Source: Pseudomonadota bacterium
GTDB taxonomy: Bacteria > Desulfobacterota > Syntrophobacteria > Syntrophobacterales > Syntrophobacteraceae
Assembly (NCBI GenBank): GCA_023416335.1
Contig: JAEZHY010000230.1
Location: 1 to 11,825, forward strand
Length of the DNA: 11,825 nt
Reading direction: 5' to 3'
Made by a program: the position numbers and the translations under genes. Positions 11,544 to 11,825 of the stretch are shown here, one piece after another. The stretch's first letter is position 1, and the number at the start of each line of letters is the position of its first letter. The notes beneath the pieces were generated by a model. That model did not search any database and had not been told where the DNA came from. It was given only the letters and a program-made list of their open reading frames with translations.

Positions 11544-11825
11544 TGCACGGTTTCATGGTAAATCCAAAGCGAGCACTCGACAGAATAATGGGATGAGTTC
11601 TCAAGAAATCATCGTGTAAAAGATGACGGCCAAAAGGTAAGGATCTTTTCTGCCCTCGCCCAGGCGGAGTGCAAGCACCGCGAACGACTTTACTTCCGCA
11701 CTATCAAATGCTCATTCACAATCCACCTCGCCGGCGTCGCCCCAGAGCTTTCAGATCGACATGCTTCCTGTGCGCTCTGATGAAACAATTCTCTCCACGT
11801 GCTTTTCCGGCCCTCCATCCTCCAC
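11544..11825. other. Unassigned tail of the window
   Basis: No recognised gene. One plus-strand frame stays open from 11589 to 11780 (about 63 codons, including RVKDDGQKVRIFSALAQ), and a 42-codon minus-strand frame begins with ATG near 11815 behind a purine-rich GGAGG. Neither resembles a family I know, and the plus-strand frame has no start with a ribosome site. They may be further debris of the same decayed region. Confidence 0.3.

Overview
The window looks like chromosomal DNA of a moderately GC-rich anaerobe. I infer a deltaproteobacterial (Desulfobacterota, Syntrophobacter-like) origin from the gene types: an acetyl-CoA hydrolase/transferase fused to a GNAT domain, an amino-acid catabolic operon and a minCDE cluster. 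No rRNA or marker gene proves this. It has about ten confident genes, a spacer packed with palindromes, and a decayed accessory tail.

Layout. (1) Positions 1-3851, minus strand: an operon-like run, read leftwards, of glutamate dehydrogenase (2499-3851), a class III PLP aminotransferase (1058-2425) and a CoA-acylating methylmalonate/malonate-semialdehyde dehydrogenase (939 to beyond the left edge). (2) 3852-5296: a 1.4-kb divergent spacer. Its left part holds a plausible gdhA promoter with an upstream dyad and a leader of about 270 nt. Its middle (4360-4945) is a nest of about ten hairpins that look like several REP-type repeat families. (3) 5297-7812, plus strand: a 634-aa CoA-hydrolase/transferase-GNAT fusion, overlapping by ATGA a HAD-family phosphatase. 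(4) 7931-9774: minC, minD and minE, followed by a ThiS/MoaD-like sulfur carrier (9788-10027). (5) 10028-10750: no gene, but a tandem CACGAAA repeat, a dyad element of about 120 bp, a second copy of the spacer's dispersed repeat, and a nested hairpin. (6) 10756-11543: broken pieces of a large surface or secreted protein and polymorphic-toxin-type DNA: a PKD-like fragment, the C-terminal half of a pretoxin Hint domain, an AT-rich unrecognised fragment, and one RHS/YD repeat. (7) 11544-11825: nothing recognised.

How the genes may work together (inference): the aminotransferase would move an amino group from a beta-amino acid such as beta-alanine or 3-aminoisobutyrate to a 2-oxo acid. The dehydrogenase would turn the semialdehyde into acetyl-CoA or propionyl-CoA, GDH would recycle glutamate to 2-oxoglutarate plus ammonium, and the divergent CoA-transferase could exchange or release the CoA thioester. 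MinCDE places the division septum. The Rhs/Hint/PKD tail is a graveyard whose domain order and base composition suggest several separate insertions.
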